A DNA stretch of 64,000 nucleotides from Alphaproteobacteria bacterium (lineage in GTDB: Bacteria > Pseudomonadota > Alphaproteobacteria > Micavibrionales > Micavibrionaceae), in assembly GCA_016699735.1 (NCBI GenBank), contig CP065008.1, positions 868,001 to 932,000 of the forward strand, given 5' to 3'. Positions within the stretch are counted from its first letter, which is position 1, and the number at the start of each line of letters is the position of its first letter. Positions 51,190-59,281 of the stretch are shown here, one piece after another. The translations under genes and the position numbers were made by a program. The notes beneath the pieces were generated by a model. It did no database searches and was not told the DNA's origin. It saw only the letters and a program-made list of their open reading frames with translations.

Positions 51190-52977
51190 TTGAACGATCT
51201 GGCCAAGATACTTGCTACGTGGCGCACATACAGCCGCACACTCAAGGAAAACCCTGAGACTTCCTGCGATATCCGCATCGGGATCGCCGGAAGCTTTACG
51301 GTTGATAACCTGATCCCTCATTTCGGAGGCTGGCTTTTGCAAAAAGGCTTCACCGCGCCGGAAATCGTCGCCGGACCCTACAATCAGCTCCATCAGCTCT
51401 GCATCGACCATAAGACGGTTCTGGATCGGGATCATGATTTCGATGCCCTGATCCTGCTCTGGCGGCTGGAGGATATCCTGCCCGAAGCCTTGGAAGGAGC
51501 ACTGCAGCAGGATGAAAAAAGTTTCGAGCGCATGGCGCAGGAAATCCGGCAACTGGCGCAATCCATAAAAAAGTTAAGGTCAACATTCGCCGGAACCGTC
51601 ATCATTTCCACGCCCCCTTACCCCTCCCTGAACGCCTTCGATCTGCAGGAACTCGGCCAGTATGAAAAGGGCAGGGCGGTTTATAACCATCTTCTCGAAA
51701 TCTGGAATAACGAGTTGGACTCCATCGAGGGCATAAAAATCTTCGACCTTGCAGGTCTGCTGACCGTTGCCGGGTTAAATCCCGCGCACGACCCGCGCAA
51801 ATGGTATCTCTACCGCCAACCCTATACAGAGCAGTTCAGCCTGCAGATCGGCAAGGTTCTGGCCCGCATTCTTGCCAGCGGGAAAATCAGCGCTAAAAAA
51901 TGTATCGTTCTGGACGCCGACAACACCATGTGGGGCGGGGTCATCGGCGAAGACGGTCTGGGAGGAATAGAAATAGGGAACGATTTCCCCGGCCTCGCCT
52001 TCCGCGATTTCCAGAAACAGATGCTGCACTTTCAGAAACAGGGCATCATGCTGGCCATCGCCAGTAAGAACAACGAGGAGGATGTGCTGGAGGTTTTGGA
52101 CAAGCACGATGCAATGGTGCTGCGGCGGGAGCATTTCTCCGCCATGGAGATCAACTGGGTCTCCAAGGTCGAAGGCATAAAAAACATCGCAAAAAGGCTG
52201 AATATCGGCACCGATGCGCTGGTGTTTGTGGACGACAACAAAAAGGAAATCGGCGAAGTGCAGGAACGCTTGCCCGAAGTCACGTGTTTCCTCGTCCCCG
52301 AGGAACTGGCGGAATTTCCAGGACTGCTGAAAAACACAGGTCTGTTCGATCTCGGTGAAGTCACGAAAGAGGACCGTGAGCGCACGAAAATGATGGCGCA
52401 GGAATCCATCCGCAAACAGGCCTCCGAACAGGTCAGCGAGGAGGAGTTCCGCGCCGCGCTGGGCCTGAAGGTTAAGGTGTTTGAGGTCGATAGCCAGCAT
52501 CTCGCCCGCACGACCCAGCTCATCAACAAAACCAACCAGTTTAACGTCACGACCATCCGCCGTTCGCAGGACGAGGTGAAGGCGCTGTGTGACTCGCCCG
52601 ACGCGATCGTTCTGGCGACTGAAATCGAGGACCGTTACGGGGAATACGGCCTCGTCGGCGTGGCGATCCTGAAAAAATCAGAAGACCCCAAAATCTGGGA
52701 CATTGACACGCTGCTGATGAGCTGCCGCGTTCTGGGCCGCGGCGCGGATACGGCCTTCCTCGCGCAGGTCATCGAAGCCGCCCGTCAAAAGGGGGCGCAG
52801 ACCGTGCGCGGAAAATATATCCCAACCCAAAAGAACAAGATGGTCGAAGACCTCTACAAACGCCACGGCTTTACGTCCGGCGCGGAAGAGGGAGAATGGA
52901 CAATCGAGCAAAAACAAAAGATAGACGTGCCGGACTATATCGCGACAATGCTCACGACTCTTAAAAGCAATTGCTAA
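51190..52977 (+). CDS. FkbH-like HAD-IIIC phosphatase / acyl-loading enzyme
   Basis: A 595-residue protein: an N-terminal SGNH-like region (~1-220), a HAD-IIIC domain (CIVLDADNTMWGGVIGEDG, residues ~238-256, with nucleophile Asp near 242; VDDNKKEIGEV further on) and a C-terminal GNAT-like domain (~440-590, LINKTNQFNVTT; EDRYGEYGLVGVAIL). FkbH-family enzymes load glyceryl units derived from 1,3-bisphosphoglycerate onto acyl carrier proteins, and an acyl carrier protein gene lies nearby at 56660. I chose TTG at 51190 with GGGAGG seven bases upstream; a GTG at 51175 overlaps that site. It is opposite in strand to the rest of the cluster. Confidence 0.85.
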   Translation: MNDLAKILATWRTYSRTLKENPETSCDIRIGIAGSFTVDNLIPHFGGWLLQKGFTAPEIVAGPYNQLHQLCIDHKTVLDRDHDFDALILLWRLEDILPEALEGALQQDEKSFERMAQEIRQLAQSIKKLRSTFAGTVIISTPPYPSLNAFDLQELGQYEKGRAVYNHLLEIWNNELDSIEGIKIFDLAGLLTVAGLNPAHDPRKWYLYRQPYTEQFSLQIGKVLARILASGKISAKKCIVLDADNTMWGGVIGEDGLGGIEIGNDFPGLAFRDFQKQMLHFQKQGIMLAIASKNNEEDVLEVLDKHDAMVLRREHFSAMEINWVSKVEGIKNIAKRLNIGTDALVFVDDNKKEIGEVQERLPEVTCFLVPEELAEFPGLLKNTGLFDLGEVTKEDRERTKMMAQESIRKQASEQVSEEEFRAALGLKVKVFEVDSQHLARTTQLINKTNQFNVTTIRRSQDEVKALCDSPDAIVLATEIEDRYGEYGLVGVAILKKSEDPKIWDIDTLLMSCRVLGRGADTAFLAQVIEAARQKGAQTVRGKYIPTQKNKMVEDLYKRHGFTSGAEEGEWTIEQKQKIDVPDYIATMLTTLKSNC

Positions 52978-52986
52978 GAAAAAAGC

Positions 52987-53931
52987 CTAAACCTTCTTCT
53001 GCAGCACATAAGCCAGACTCATCGGCAGGTCTCGTTCAAGACACTCTTCGACGGACTTGCCTTCATAAGGTAGGTAAAAGGGTTTGACGACCTTAAGCCC
53101 GCACTCATCCATCATATCCTCGACCTCCTTGGGTGTGCGAAAGAGGTAGATATGATCGATCACGGCCGCGTTGCAGCAGGTGGTCAGGTAGATATAGGCA
53201 TCCGGTTTGGCGATATCCGCGATCCGGCGCAGGAAAAGTTCCGGCTCCTCGACATGCTCGATAACCTCTCCGGTCACGACCGCGTCATAGCTGTTGGATT
53301 GCAGCTGATCGGCATCCAGAAAATCTTTAAGCTGTAAGGAGTACTTCGGCCCCTTGTCGGGAAGGAAAAAATCGACGATTTCCTTGGTTTGCCCAAGGCT
53401 GGTCTCGCTGATATCAAGCCCGACGAAATGATCAAAGGCGGTGGTGGCAAGCGCACTCATGAAAAACAACCCGTGCCCCGGCCCGACCTCAAGATATGTA
53501 CCCTTTTTCCCCTTCGGTACGGTCTCATTGAAATAGCGCAGCATCCCCAGATGGTGCGGCCAGATAAAACAGGATACGGCAATCCCGTAGACATACTTCG
53601 ACATATAGTCAGGATCATGGTAAACGCTGCCCGCAACCTCGTCGAGTGTCGAAAACCTGTATTTTTTGTGCTTCTGGAAGTAAAGCTGCTCTTTCATCGT
53701 GTCGAACACGAACATCAGATACGACTCTGAAAGATAATCAACCGTCAGCCCCTTGCCCATGTTGAACTTGATATAGGTCTCAAGATTGATAACCTCTTCC
53801 TGCGTCATCTTCTCCAGAGAGACCGTGACGATTTTTTTATGCAGGGGGTTCTTCTCCAGAATGTCGTTCATCAACTGCTCGACAAGTGGAGGAAGCGGCC
53901 TTTGTGTAATTTCCTTAACAGTTACAGACAT
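52987..53931 (-). CDS. SAM-dependent class I methyltransferase
   Basis: A 314-residue enzyme with a Rossmann SAM-binding motif LEVGPGHGLFFMSAL (~residues 165-180), VGLDISETSL for the acidic loop, YDAVVTGEVIEHVEEPELFLRRI and a C-terminal substrate region. The N-terminal ~150 residues are a helical domain (EEVINLETYIKFNMGKG). The substrate is not evident; in this cluster a lipid, glycan or carrier-bound unit is possible. The ATG at 53931 overlaps the preceding 54-residue gene by the TGAGATG arrangement. It converges on the FkbH-like gene, with 9 bases between the stops. Confidence 0.85.
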   Translation of the reverse strand: MSVTVKEITQRPLPPLVEQLMNDILEKNPLHKKIVTVSLEKMTQEEVINLETYIKFNMGKGLTVDYLSESYLMFVFDTMKEQLYFQKHKKYRFSTLDEVAGSVYHDPDYMSKYVYGIAVSCFIWPHHLGMLRYFNETVPKGKKGTYLEVGPGHGLFFMSALATTAFDHFVGLDISETSLGQTKEIVDFFLPDKGPKYSLQLKDFLDADQLQSNSYDAVVTGEVIEHVEEPELFLRRIADIAKPDAYIYLTTCCNAAVIDHIYLFRTPKEVEDMMDECGLKVVKPFYLPYEGKSVEECLERDLPMSLAYVLQKKV

Positions 53932-53932
53932 C

Positions 53933-54097
53933 TCAAAATCCTTGATAAATGAACTCAAGCTCAAATCCAGAGCCAAAATAAGCTATACCCATGAGTATAG
54001 CAAAGAAAAAGCCTAAAATAGCTTCCAGAACGTACAGCCTGAGCCTCTGATTGACGATTTTTGGGGTTTTTACATCAGGGGTTTGATTATTCGTCAT
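53933..54097 (-). CDS. 54-residue membrane protein between the SGNH and methyltransferase genes
   Basis: An ATG at 54097 opens a 54-residue frame: a polar start (MTNNQTPDVKTPKIVNQRLR), then one strong membrane helix (LEAILGFFFAILMGIAYFG), then ELEFIYQGF. It overlaps the end of the SGNH gene by 11 bases, and its stop ends one base before the methyltransferase ATG, so it is coupled on both sides. Small single-span partners are common in MBOAT systems (for example DltX), which makes this a good candidate for one. Not recognised by sequence. Confidence 0.65.
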   Translation of the reverse strand: MTNNQTPDVKTPKIVNQRLRLYVLEAILGFFFAILMGIAYFGSGFELEFIYQGF

Positions 54098-55331
54098 GTT
54101 TGCCGGACTCAGAGCTTACTAAAAGTTTATGAATTTCCCCCGAGAGAAACAGATCGAAGTCCCCCTCCTGTTCAAAATGAATATCGTCATCTTTGACGTA
54201 AACAGCATTTTTCAAGACTTCCTGAGGAACATCTATAAGAAAACGAAACTTCTCTGATCCGTATACCCTTTCCAGAAACCGGAAGCGCTCTTTAACCTTT
54301 TGATAGATGTTCCAGGCCTCCGGATCATCCCTCATCGCCTCGGAGGCAGGCTCAATATAGATTATGGCTTTGGCTCCCTTTTTTTGTATAGCCTCACATA
54401 TTTTTATCAGAATGATATTGTTGATCGAAGATGGTTCGAAATTGTTCAAGCGGATAACTTGTCTGTACCACTTGGAGTTCACTGTTTCGTTATTTTCGTT
54501 TAGGAGGGCGGATATGTTACCCTTGAGATATCTCTGGACGATCCAGAACACCAAGGCATTCTCAGGCAGACTCTCTTTTTTTGCAAACGGAGAGCTAAGT
54601 TTAAGATCGGGGAAAAAAGCAGACCATAAGTCTTGTTTGATCAGATCAACATCCGCGGCATAAGAAGGCGCAAGCGTGAAAACAGGAAAGTTACGAATGA
54701 AAAGAGCCCATAAATGGTCGCTGGGGGAGGCAAAAAGAAAAAGCCATGGCCATGTTTCTAAGCTCTCGCTCCAAATCATGCTGGCGCGTGAAAAATGGCT
54801 GTCTCCTTTGAAAACAGCGTGGTTATTAAAAATAAAAACTGGACTGACTGACAAAACCAGTAAATCAGGATCGTCCCTCAGGGCGATCTGTGTGAGCGTA
54901 TAAGACTCGAGGCTTCGCAGAGAAATTCTCAGAAACAAATCAATATGTGCATCAATAAGCCAATGGCTTTGAAGAGTCTTTAAAGTTTGCTCGGCTAAAA
55001 GCTTGTGGTCGCTCATTGCGTTAAGATCAATAAGTTTTGCGCCGGGCTTATAAAGAATCGCAGAGGAATCGGATATCCAAGCTATCTTGTAGCCCTTTTC
55101 ACCAAGGGGAACTTCAGAGTCCTTAACAAAATACGGATCGCTTTCCAAAGTAATCTTTGGAAAAATGGCAACAGCTTCATCATTCTTGTGTTTGAAGGTT
55201 TCCGGTGCACGATAAGGGATATATTGTCCGGCCAAAAAAATAAAGAAAATAGCCCACGCGGCGATTCGAGCCAAGCCTAGCCAAGAAGCTTGATACCCAA
55301 GTAAACGAATAAAATCGTCAATACTTCTCAT
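54087..55331 (-). CDS. SGNH-hydrolase-like protein, DltD/AlgX-type partner of the MBOAT
   Basis: A 414-residue protein with a membrane anchor (ARIAAWAIFFIFLAGQYI, residues ~22-40) and an extracytoplasmic domain. The first SGNH block is degenerate (KIAWISDSSAILY); the last block is DDDIHFEQEGDFDLFLSGEI, which keeps the Asp-x-x-His arrangement of SGNH acyltransferases such as DltD and AlgX. Directly following the MBOAT gene (adjacent codons), it is likely the second step that moves an acyl group onto a surface polymer. The gene is AT-rich. Confidence 0.72.
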   Translation of the reverse strand: MRSIDDFIRLLGYQASWLGLARIAAWAIFFIFLAGQYIPYRAPETFKHKNDEAVAIFPKITLESDPYFVKDSEVPLGEKGYKIAWISDSSAILYKPGAKLIDLNAMSDHKLLAEQTLKTLQSHWLIDAHIDLFLRISLRSLESYTLTQIALRDDPDLLVLSVSPVFIFNNHAVFKGDSHFSRASMIWSESLETWPWLFLFASPSDHLWALFIRNFPVFTLAPSYAADVDLIKQDLWSAFFPDLKLSSPFAKKESLPENALVFWIVQRYLKGNISALLNENNETVNSKWYRQVIRLNNFEPSSINNIILIKICEAIQKKGAKAIIYIEPASEAMRDDPEAWNIYQKVKERFRFLERVYGSEKFRFLIDVPQEVLKNAVYVKDDDIHFEQEGDFDLFLSGEIHKLLVSSESGKHDE

Positions 55332-56600
55332 TTAATGCAGCCCGAGTAATGTAGCATAAAAGGAAAAGGCTGTTCCGAGAGGAAGGGTAATAAGAGGAAA
55401 CCCAAACCCTACAAAAACATATGTAACAAATATACATAAAATCTGGGCTATAGGGGTTTCAAAATTTAAGCCCCTCTTTTGACGCCACTCACTGAAATAT
55501 CTGTGAACGATGACCCCGATCGTATGGTAAAGACCATAGATTAACATGGAAAGGCTTAAGCTATGCCATAGCGCAATACTGACCATGGTGCAGGCTACTG
55601 CAAAAAGATGACGTTCGCGCCTGTAACCTCCTAGGGGAACAAAAATGTTTCTGCGGGCAAATCTATATAAACTAATATGCCATCCCGACCAGAATTCAAT
55701 CACATTTCGTGCAAAGAACGGGTTATTGAAATTTTCCTTTAATTTGTATCCATGAATACGCGAAAGCCCGATGGCGATATCGGAGAAGCCGGAAAAATTA
55801 AAATAGAAATACCAGGTGTAAGCGAAAAGATAGAGCCATAGCGTTAGGACATTCTGCCCTTCATAATGCTCTAGGATCATGGTACTGGGTTGCAAAAGGG
55901 ATGTAAGAAATAGAACCTTAAAAAAGCCCCACGAAATTCTGAAACTACCGACAAGAATATCGTCCGGCTCAGGAACCACTGCGGTTTTGCCTTTAGTTTC
56001 AATTTCCTCATACTCAATGATAGGGCCGACAACAAGAACAGGAGGAAAAAAGCCATAAAACAGGACTCTGTCGAAGGAGAGTTTTCCGATGACGCCGATG
56101 TAGGTCTTAATGATAAGGTCCAAAGCTCTGAACGTAGCAAAGGACAAACCAATCGGCCCATAGATGTTCCGGGTAAGATCGATCTCCCAGATCGTTCTGT
56201 TAATAAAAAAAAGGGCATCATTGGTATGAAGTGTGTAAAAAGTAACCAACGCCCATTCGTCTATTTTCCAATAAAGCATAGGCAGAAAAGCAAAAATCAC
56301 AGAGAGCCAGAAAACAAGAAGGCTAAGAGTTGCTGCTGAAGGATCGTGCCTGCGGATTAAGGCTCTATGTTCGCAGAAGAATACAAATCGTTGGAGTGCG
56401 GCGATGGATATCCAGTAAAGGGAATAGAAGATGGCTAATCTGGGCGCGATAAAAAATAGAATATAAGACCCGCCAAAAATGAAGACGAGATGCCTGAAGA
56501 CAGGTTTCCGGCAAAACCAGAGTAAAGGGAGGATTAGGATAGAAAAAGCGAGAAGGTCGACAAAAAAATTAGCAGCATTATAGTCGAGGTTAAATTTCAT
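55332..56600 (-). CDS. MBOAT family O-acyltransferase
   Basis: A 422-residue polytopic membrane protein of the AlgI/DltB type with 10-12 hydrophobic segments. The core signature is FNFSGFSDIAIGLSRIHGYKL, then NNPFFARNVIEFWSGWHISL and the catalytic histidine region SIALWHSLSLSMLIYGLYH. MBOATs move an acyl group across the membrane for addition to surface glycans or teichoic acids. It sits between an acyl carrier protein and the SGNH-like gene, the same logic as DltC-DltB-DltD. AT-rich relative to the chromosome. Confidence 0.92.
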   Translation of the reverse strand: MKFNLDYNAANFFVDLLAFSILILPLLWFCRKPVFRHLVFIFGGSYILFFIAPRLAIFYSLYWISIAALQRFVFFCEHRALIRRHDPSAATLSLLVFWLSVIFAFLPMLYWKIDEWALVTFYTLHTNDALFFINRTIWEIDLTRNIYGPIGLSFATFRALDLIIKTYIGVIGKLSFDRVLFYGFFPPVLVVGPIIEYEEIETKGKTAVVPEPDDILVGSFRISWGFFKVLFLTSLLQPSTMILEHYEGQNVLTLWLYLFAYTWYFYFNFSGFSDIAIGLSRIHGYKLKENFNNPFFARNVIEFWSGWHISLYRFARRNIFVPLGGYRRERHLFAVACTMVSIALWHSLSLSMLIYGLYHTIGVIVHRYFSEWRQKRGLNFETPIAQILCIFVTYVFVGFGFPLITLPLGTAFSFYATLLGLH

Positions 56601-56659
56601 AGGGCGCCTGCGATCTGAAAAAAAACCCCAAACAATTTAAGGGAAACGATCACACAAAG

Positions 56660-56893
56660 CTAAACAGCAACACCCTTGCCGCGGAGTGTTTCACGCGCAA
56701 GACCAATGGTCGTCATTTTCATGATTTCCTTGGTGGTGAGTTGCACGCCGAACTTCTCCTCAATCGCAACCACCAGCCCCATGGCGGCCAGACTGTCCCA
56801 CTGGGAGGTGTTGTCGGGGGAGGTATTGTCATTGAGTTTGCTCACATCAACCTCAAGAACTTCGGCAAACAAATTCAGCAGGGCATCGCTCAT
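56660..56893 (-). CDS. Acyl carrier protein
   Basis: A 77-residue acidic helical carrier protein. QWDSLAAM gives the phosphopantetheine serine at residue 34, in the usual DSL context. VLEVDVSKLNDNTSPDNTS is the helix 1-loop 1 region. It differs from housekeeping AcpP (no DSLDTVEL), so it is a dedicated carrier, probably loaded by the FkbH-like enzyme and used by the MBOAT. First gene of the minus-strand cluster. Confidence 0.9.
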   Translation of the reverse strand: MSDALLNLFAEVLEVDVSKLNDNTSPDNTSQWDSLAAMGLVVAIEEKFGVQLTTKEIMKMTTIGLARETLRGKGVAV

Positions 56894-57004
56894 AAGTCGT
56901 CAACTCTCTTTTTAATCGAAGGAAACCAAGTCCATAATCATATCTTCCGAAGGCAATATACAAGCCTTAGCAGCAAGAGTTAAGCCCATTTTTCCCTTAA
57001 AGGC

Positions 57005-57301
57005 TTAATTCTTGAAATTCTTTTGCAGGGTTTGCATTTGTTTGATTTTTTCGGCCAGCATATTCCGCAACGCCTCGCGCAAAAACGGCTCCAGTTCACG
57101 GTCATGCTCCCCGCTGTGGGAAATGATCTGATCGTAGATTTTTTTGGTATCCTCGCCAACGTTAATAATCACTGTGTTATTGCTGACACGGTCGTCGATA
57201 AGGTCGCGGACATACCCGCTGATATTGACCCCCATTTTTTGCAGCATATCATGCTGGTCGCGGCGGATCATCATACTTACGCGCATAAGACTTTTGGGCA
57301 T
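57005..57301 (-). CDS. Small ribbon-helix-helix-like regulator
   Basis: A 98-residue protein. Its N-terminal half, LMRVSMMIRRDQHDMLQ and VNISGYVRDLIDDRV, looks like a ribbon-helix-helix (CopG/MetJ-like) DNA-binding unit; the C-terminal part is a charged helix. AAGGAG lies nine bases before the ATG. It is divergent from the coiled-coil/AAA+ operon, with about 200 bases that include a perfect palindrome, so it is a candidate repressor. The fold is inferred. Confidence 0.6.
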   Translation of the reverse strand: MPKSLMRVSMMIRRDQHDMLQKMGVNISGYVRDLIDDRVSNNTVIINVGEDTKKIYDQIISHSGEHDRELEPFLREALRNMLAEKIKQMQTLQKNFKN

Positions 57302-57384
57302 GGATTATGTCTCCTTATTGTGTCATGCAAGTTTAGGCGCAAAACTGTATATTTTCAATAAAAGCTTGCATACAGGAAAAGTGA

Positions 57385-57416
57385 TATATATAATCATATA
57401 TATAAATATATAACAA
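57385..57416. repeat. AT dinucleotide tract
   Basis: An alternating TA tract (tatatataatcatatatataaatatata) lies in the divergent region upstream of the AAA+ operon. It may ease DNA opening or reflect local mutation bias. Confidence 0.6.
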
Positions 57417-57443
57417 AGGGTATGTAAAGACTTGATTTTTAGT

Positions 57444-57472
57444 TTGATTCCATGCCTTAAGGCATGAAATAT
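57444..57472 (+). promoter_or_regulatory. Putative promoter with embedded operator palindrome
   Basis: TTGATT (57444-57449) and AAATAT (57467-57472) are 17 bases apart, and the perfect 16-base palindrome CATGCCTTAAGGCATG (57451-57466) fills the space between the two boxes. This is the classic position for a repressor that blocks polymerase. The likely repressor is the divergent ribbon-helix-helix-like gene. The palindrome is seen; promoter and binding are inferred. Confidence 0.5.
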
Positions 57473-57517
57473 ACCTTAGAGTTGAATGACAGGAAGGCAT
57501 CAGGAGGAGTTTAGGAC

Positions 57518-59242
57518 ATGACATCAGGCAGCGCAAAAGGCTCACAAAAGCAGCAGACAGACATCGAGCAGCTCATGCAGCAGGCGCGGGCGACGTCCCG
57601 GAAGGAGTCGGTGACCGAAAAAACGAAGGCGCAGGCGGATGACACGCCCTCAGCAAAAAAATTCGCCAAAATAGCGGACAACCCCTTCTACAAGGTTATG
57701 TTCGATCCCAATGCGACACCCGAAGCCAAAATGGAGGCGGTGTCCAAAATTCTGGTGTTTGCGGAGAACAAGGACAAGGCGAAGGAGGAACTCGAAGCCT
57801 TCAAGATGTTTAAAGAATATCTGCAGTTCGAGCGCAAGCGCATGGCGCAGCAGATTATCGAACTCACCGACACCGAAGCCTTCAGCGAACTCAAGACGGT
57901 TTATGACGAACTCAATACCGCTCTGGTCGCCTTCGAAGATAAAATCTCTCCGCTGACCGATATTGTAGACTCGGTATACAAACTCCGCATGAACGGCCTG
58001 ACCTTTGATGTCTTCCGTGAGATCGCCATGGACCGGGAGGAGGAGGCCCGTCTGGCCGCGCTCCTGGAACAGCAAAAGAAAGACCTGTCCACGCTGGAGC
58101 AGAATATCCGCCAGTCGCAGGTGCAGATCGCCCATCTGGGCGAGGATAAATCGCTCTTCGGTTTCGGCCCGGTGAAAGAATCCGCCCGCAAGAAAATCGC
58201 CGAACTCGAACTGCAGTTGGGCGAAAAACGCAGCTCACTGACCGACCTTACAAAAACAATCGAGGACACGGCGAAGGCCCAGCCCCGCGCCTCGCAACTC
58301 GACCCTCAATTCCTCGAAGCCAAGGCCAAGCTGCGTGAACTTCTGGACATCAGTTCTGACGAACACAAGCAGCGCCAGCAGGATTTGGTCAACGCTGCCC
58401 AGAATTTTGTAAACACGACCGAAGAGCGCGTCTCCAGCATTTCCGAGCATTTCGTCGGCATGGACAAGCAGATCGAAAATCTGTTGGAGGCCAATTACTC
58501 CATGCGCGAAATCTACGCCATCTTGAACGATGCGACCAAGAACGCGCACAACAACAACGAGAAATACCGCGAGGAACTGGTCGCCAAGGAGTCAGCGGAG
58601 GAAAGCGACATCGCCAAGATGAACCGCGAACGCGACAAGCGCGATCTTGAAAACTACATAGGCGCACTGAATGCGTCCTCTTACGACACAACCACGGTTC
58701 TGGCCGAACTCACCAACGCCAGCCACCGCATCAAGTCGATGAAGGACGGCAACCAGAGCCAGATCGACAAGACCCGCCAGATCCACAGCTCCGGCGTCGC
58801 CGGCGTCGCTGATCAGCTCAGCACGGTCTTGCAGGCTGTATCGTCCGCTGCCCTCGGCGAGTCCTCGGAAATGGCGCGTATGTCGCTTGAGCGCATGAAC
58901 ACCAAGACTCAAGACCTCTCCCAGAAGGAAGTCATTCGTCTGGCGCTGGGAACGCAGGAGCAGAACAACGAACTCAGCAAGGCGCTGCAAGGTCTGGAGC
59001 AGTACGGCGAAGTCATCCGCACGGCCACCACGATTACCCGCGAAGGCCTCAAGGAGACCAAGGATCTTCTCGGCCGCCTCGAAGATGCGGCCAAAAACGT
59101 GCAGGAAGACGTCAAGGAATCGATTGCCATCGCCGCTGACGTGGTCGCCGGCAAGGGCGGAGCAAAAAAATCCGCCGCCTCGGACGAAGGAGAGGACAGC
59201 GGATCGTCAAGCGATGCGCCGCCCAACCCGTTTAAGATTTAA
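57518..59242 (+). CDS. Large coiled-coil protein, first gene of AAA+ operon
   Basis: A 574-residue soluble protein, almost wholly helical and charged. Long coiled-coil segments occur around residues 110-260 (EEARLAALLEQQKKDLSTLEQ; RKKIAELELQLGEKR) and 270-560. The N-terminus is polar (SAKGSQKQQTDIEQLMQQAR) and the C-terminus is acidic and low complexity (EGEDSGSSSDAPPNPFKI). No catalytic motif is visible. AGGAGG lies 13 bases before the ATG. It leads the operon with the ClpB-like gene 40 bases downstream and may be its substrate, adaptor or assembly platform. Confidence 0.7.
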   Translation: MTSGSAKGSQKQQTDIEQLMQQARATSRKESVTEKTKAQADDTPSAKKFAKIADNPFYKVMFDPNATPEAKMEAVSKILVFAENKDKAKEELEAFKMFKEYLQFERKRMAQQIIELTDTEAFSELKTVYDELNTALVAFEDKISPLTDIVDSVYKLRMNGLTFDVFREIAMDREEEARLAALLEQQKKDLSTLEQNIRQSQVQIAHLGEDKSLFGFGPVKESARKKIAELELQLGEKRSSLTDLTKTIEDTAKAQPRASQLDPQFLEAKAKLRELLDISSDEHKQRQQDLVNAAQNFVNTTEERVSSISEHFVGMDKQIENLLEANYSMREIYAILNDATKNAHNNNEKYREELVAKESAEESDIAKMNRERDKRDLENYIGALNASSYDTTTVLAELTNASHRIKSMKDGNQSQIDKTRQIHSSGVAGVADQLSTVLQAVSSAALGESSEMARMSLERMNTKTQDLSQKEVIRLALGTQEQNNELSKALQGLEQYGEVIRTATTITREGLKETKDLLGRLEDAAKNVQEDVKESIAIAADVVAGKGGAKKSAASDEGEDSGSSSDAPPNPFKI

Positions 59243-59281
59243 CGATCTGAAACGCACTGCAAAAACGATAGGATGATAGCC

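Noticed and set aside
51175..52977. GTG at 51175 as the FkbH-like start
   Set aside because: It lies at the edge of the GGGAGG ribosome site that serves TTG 51190, so it cannot use that site.
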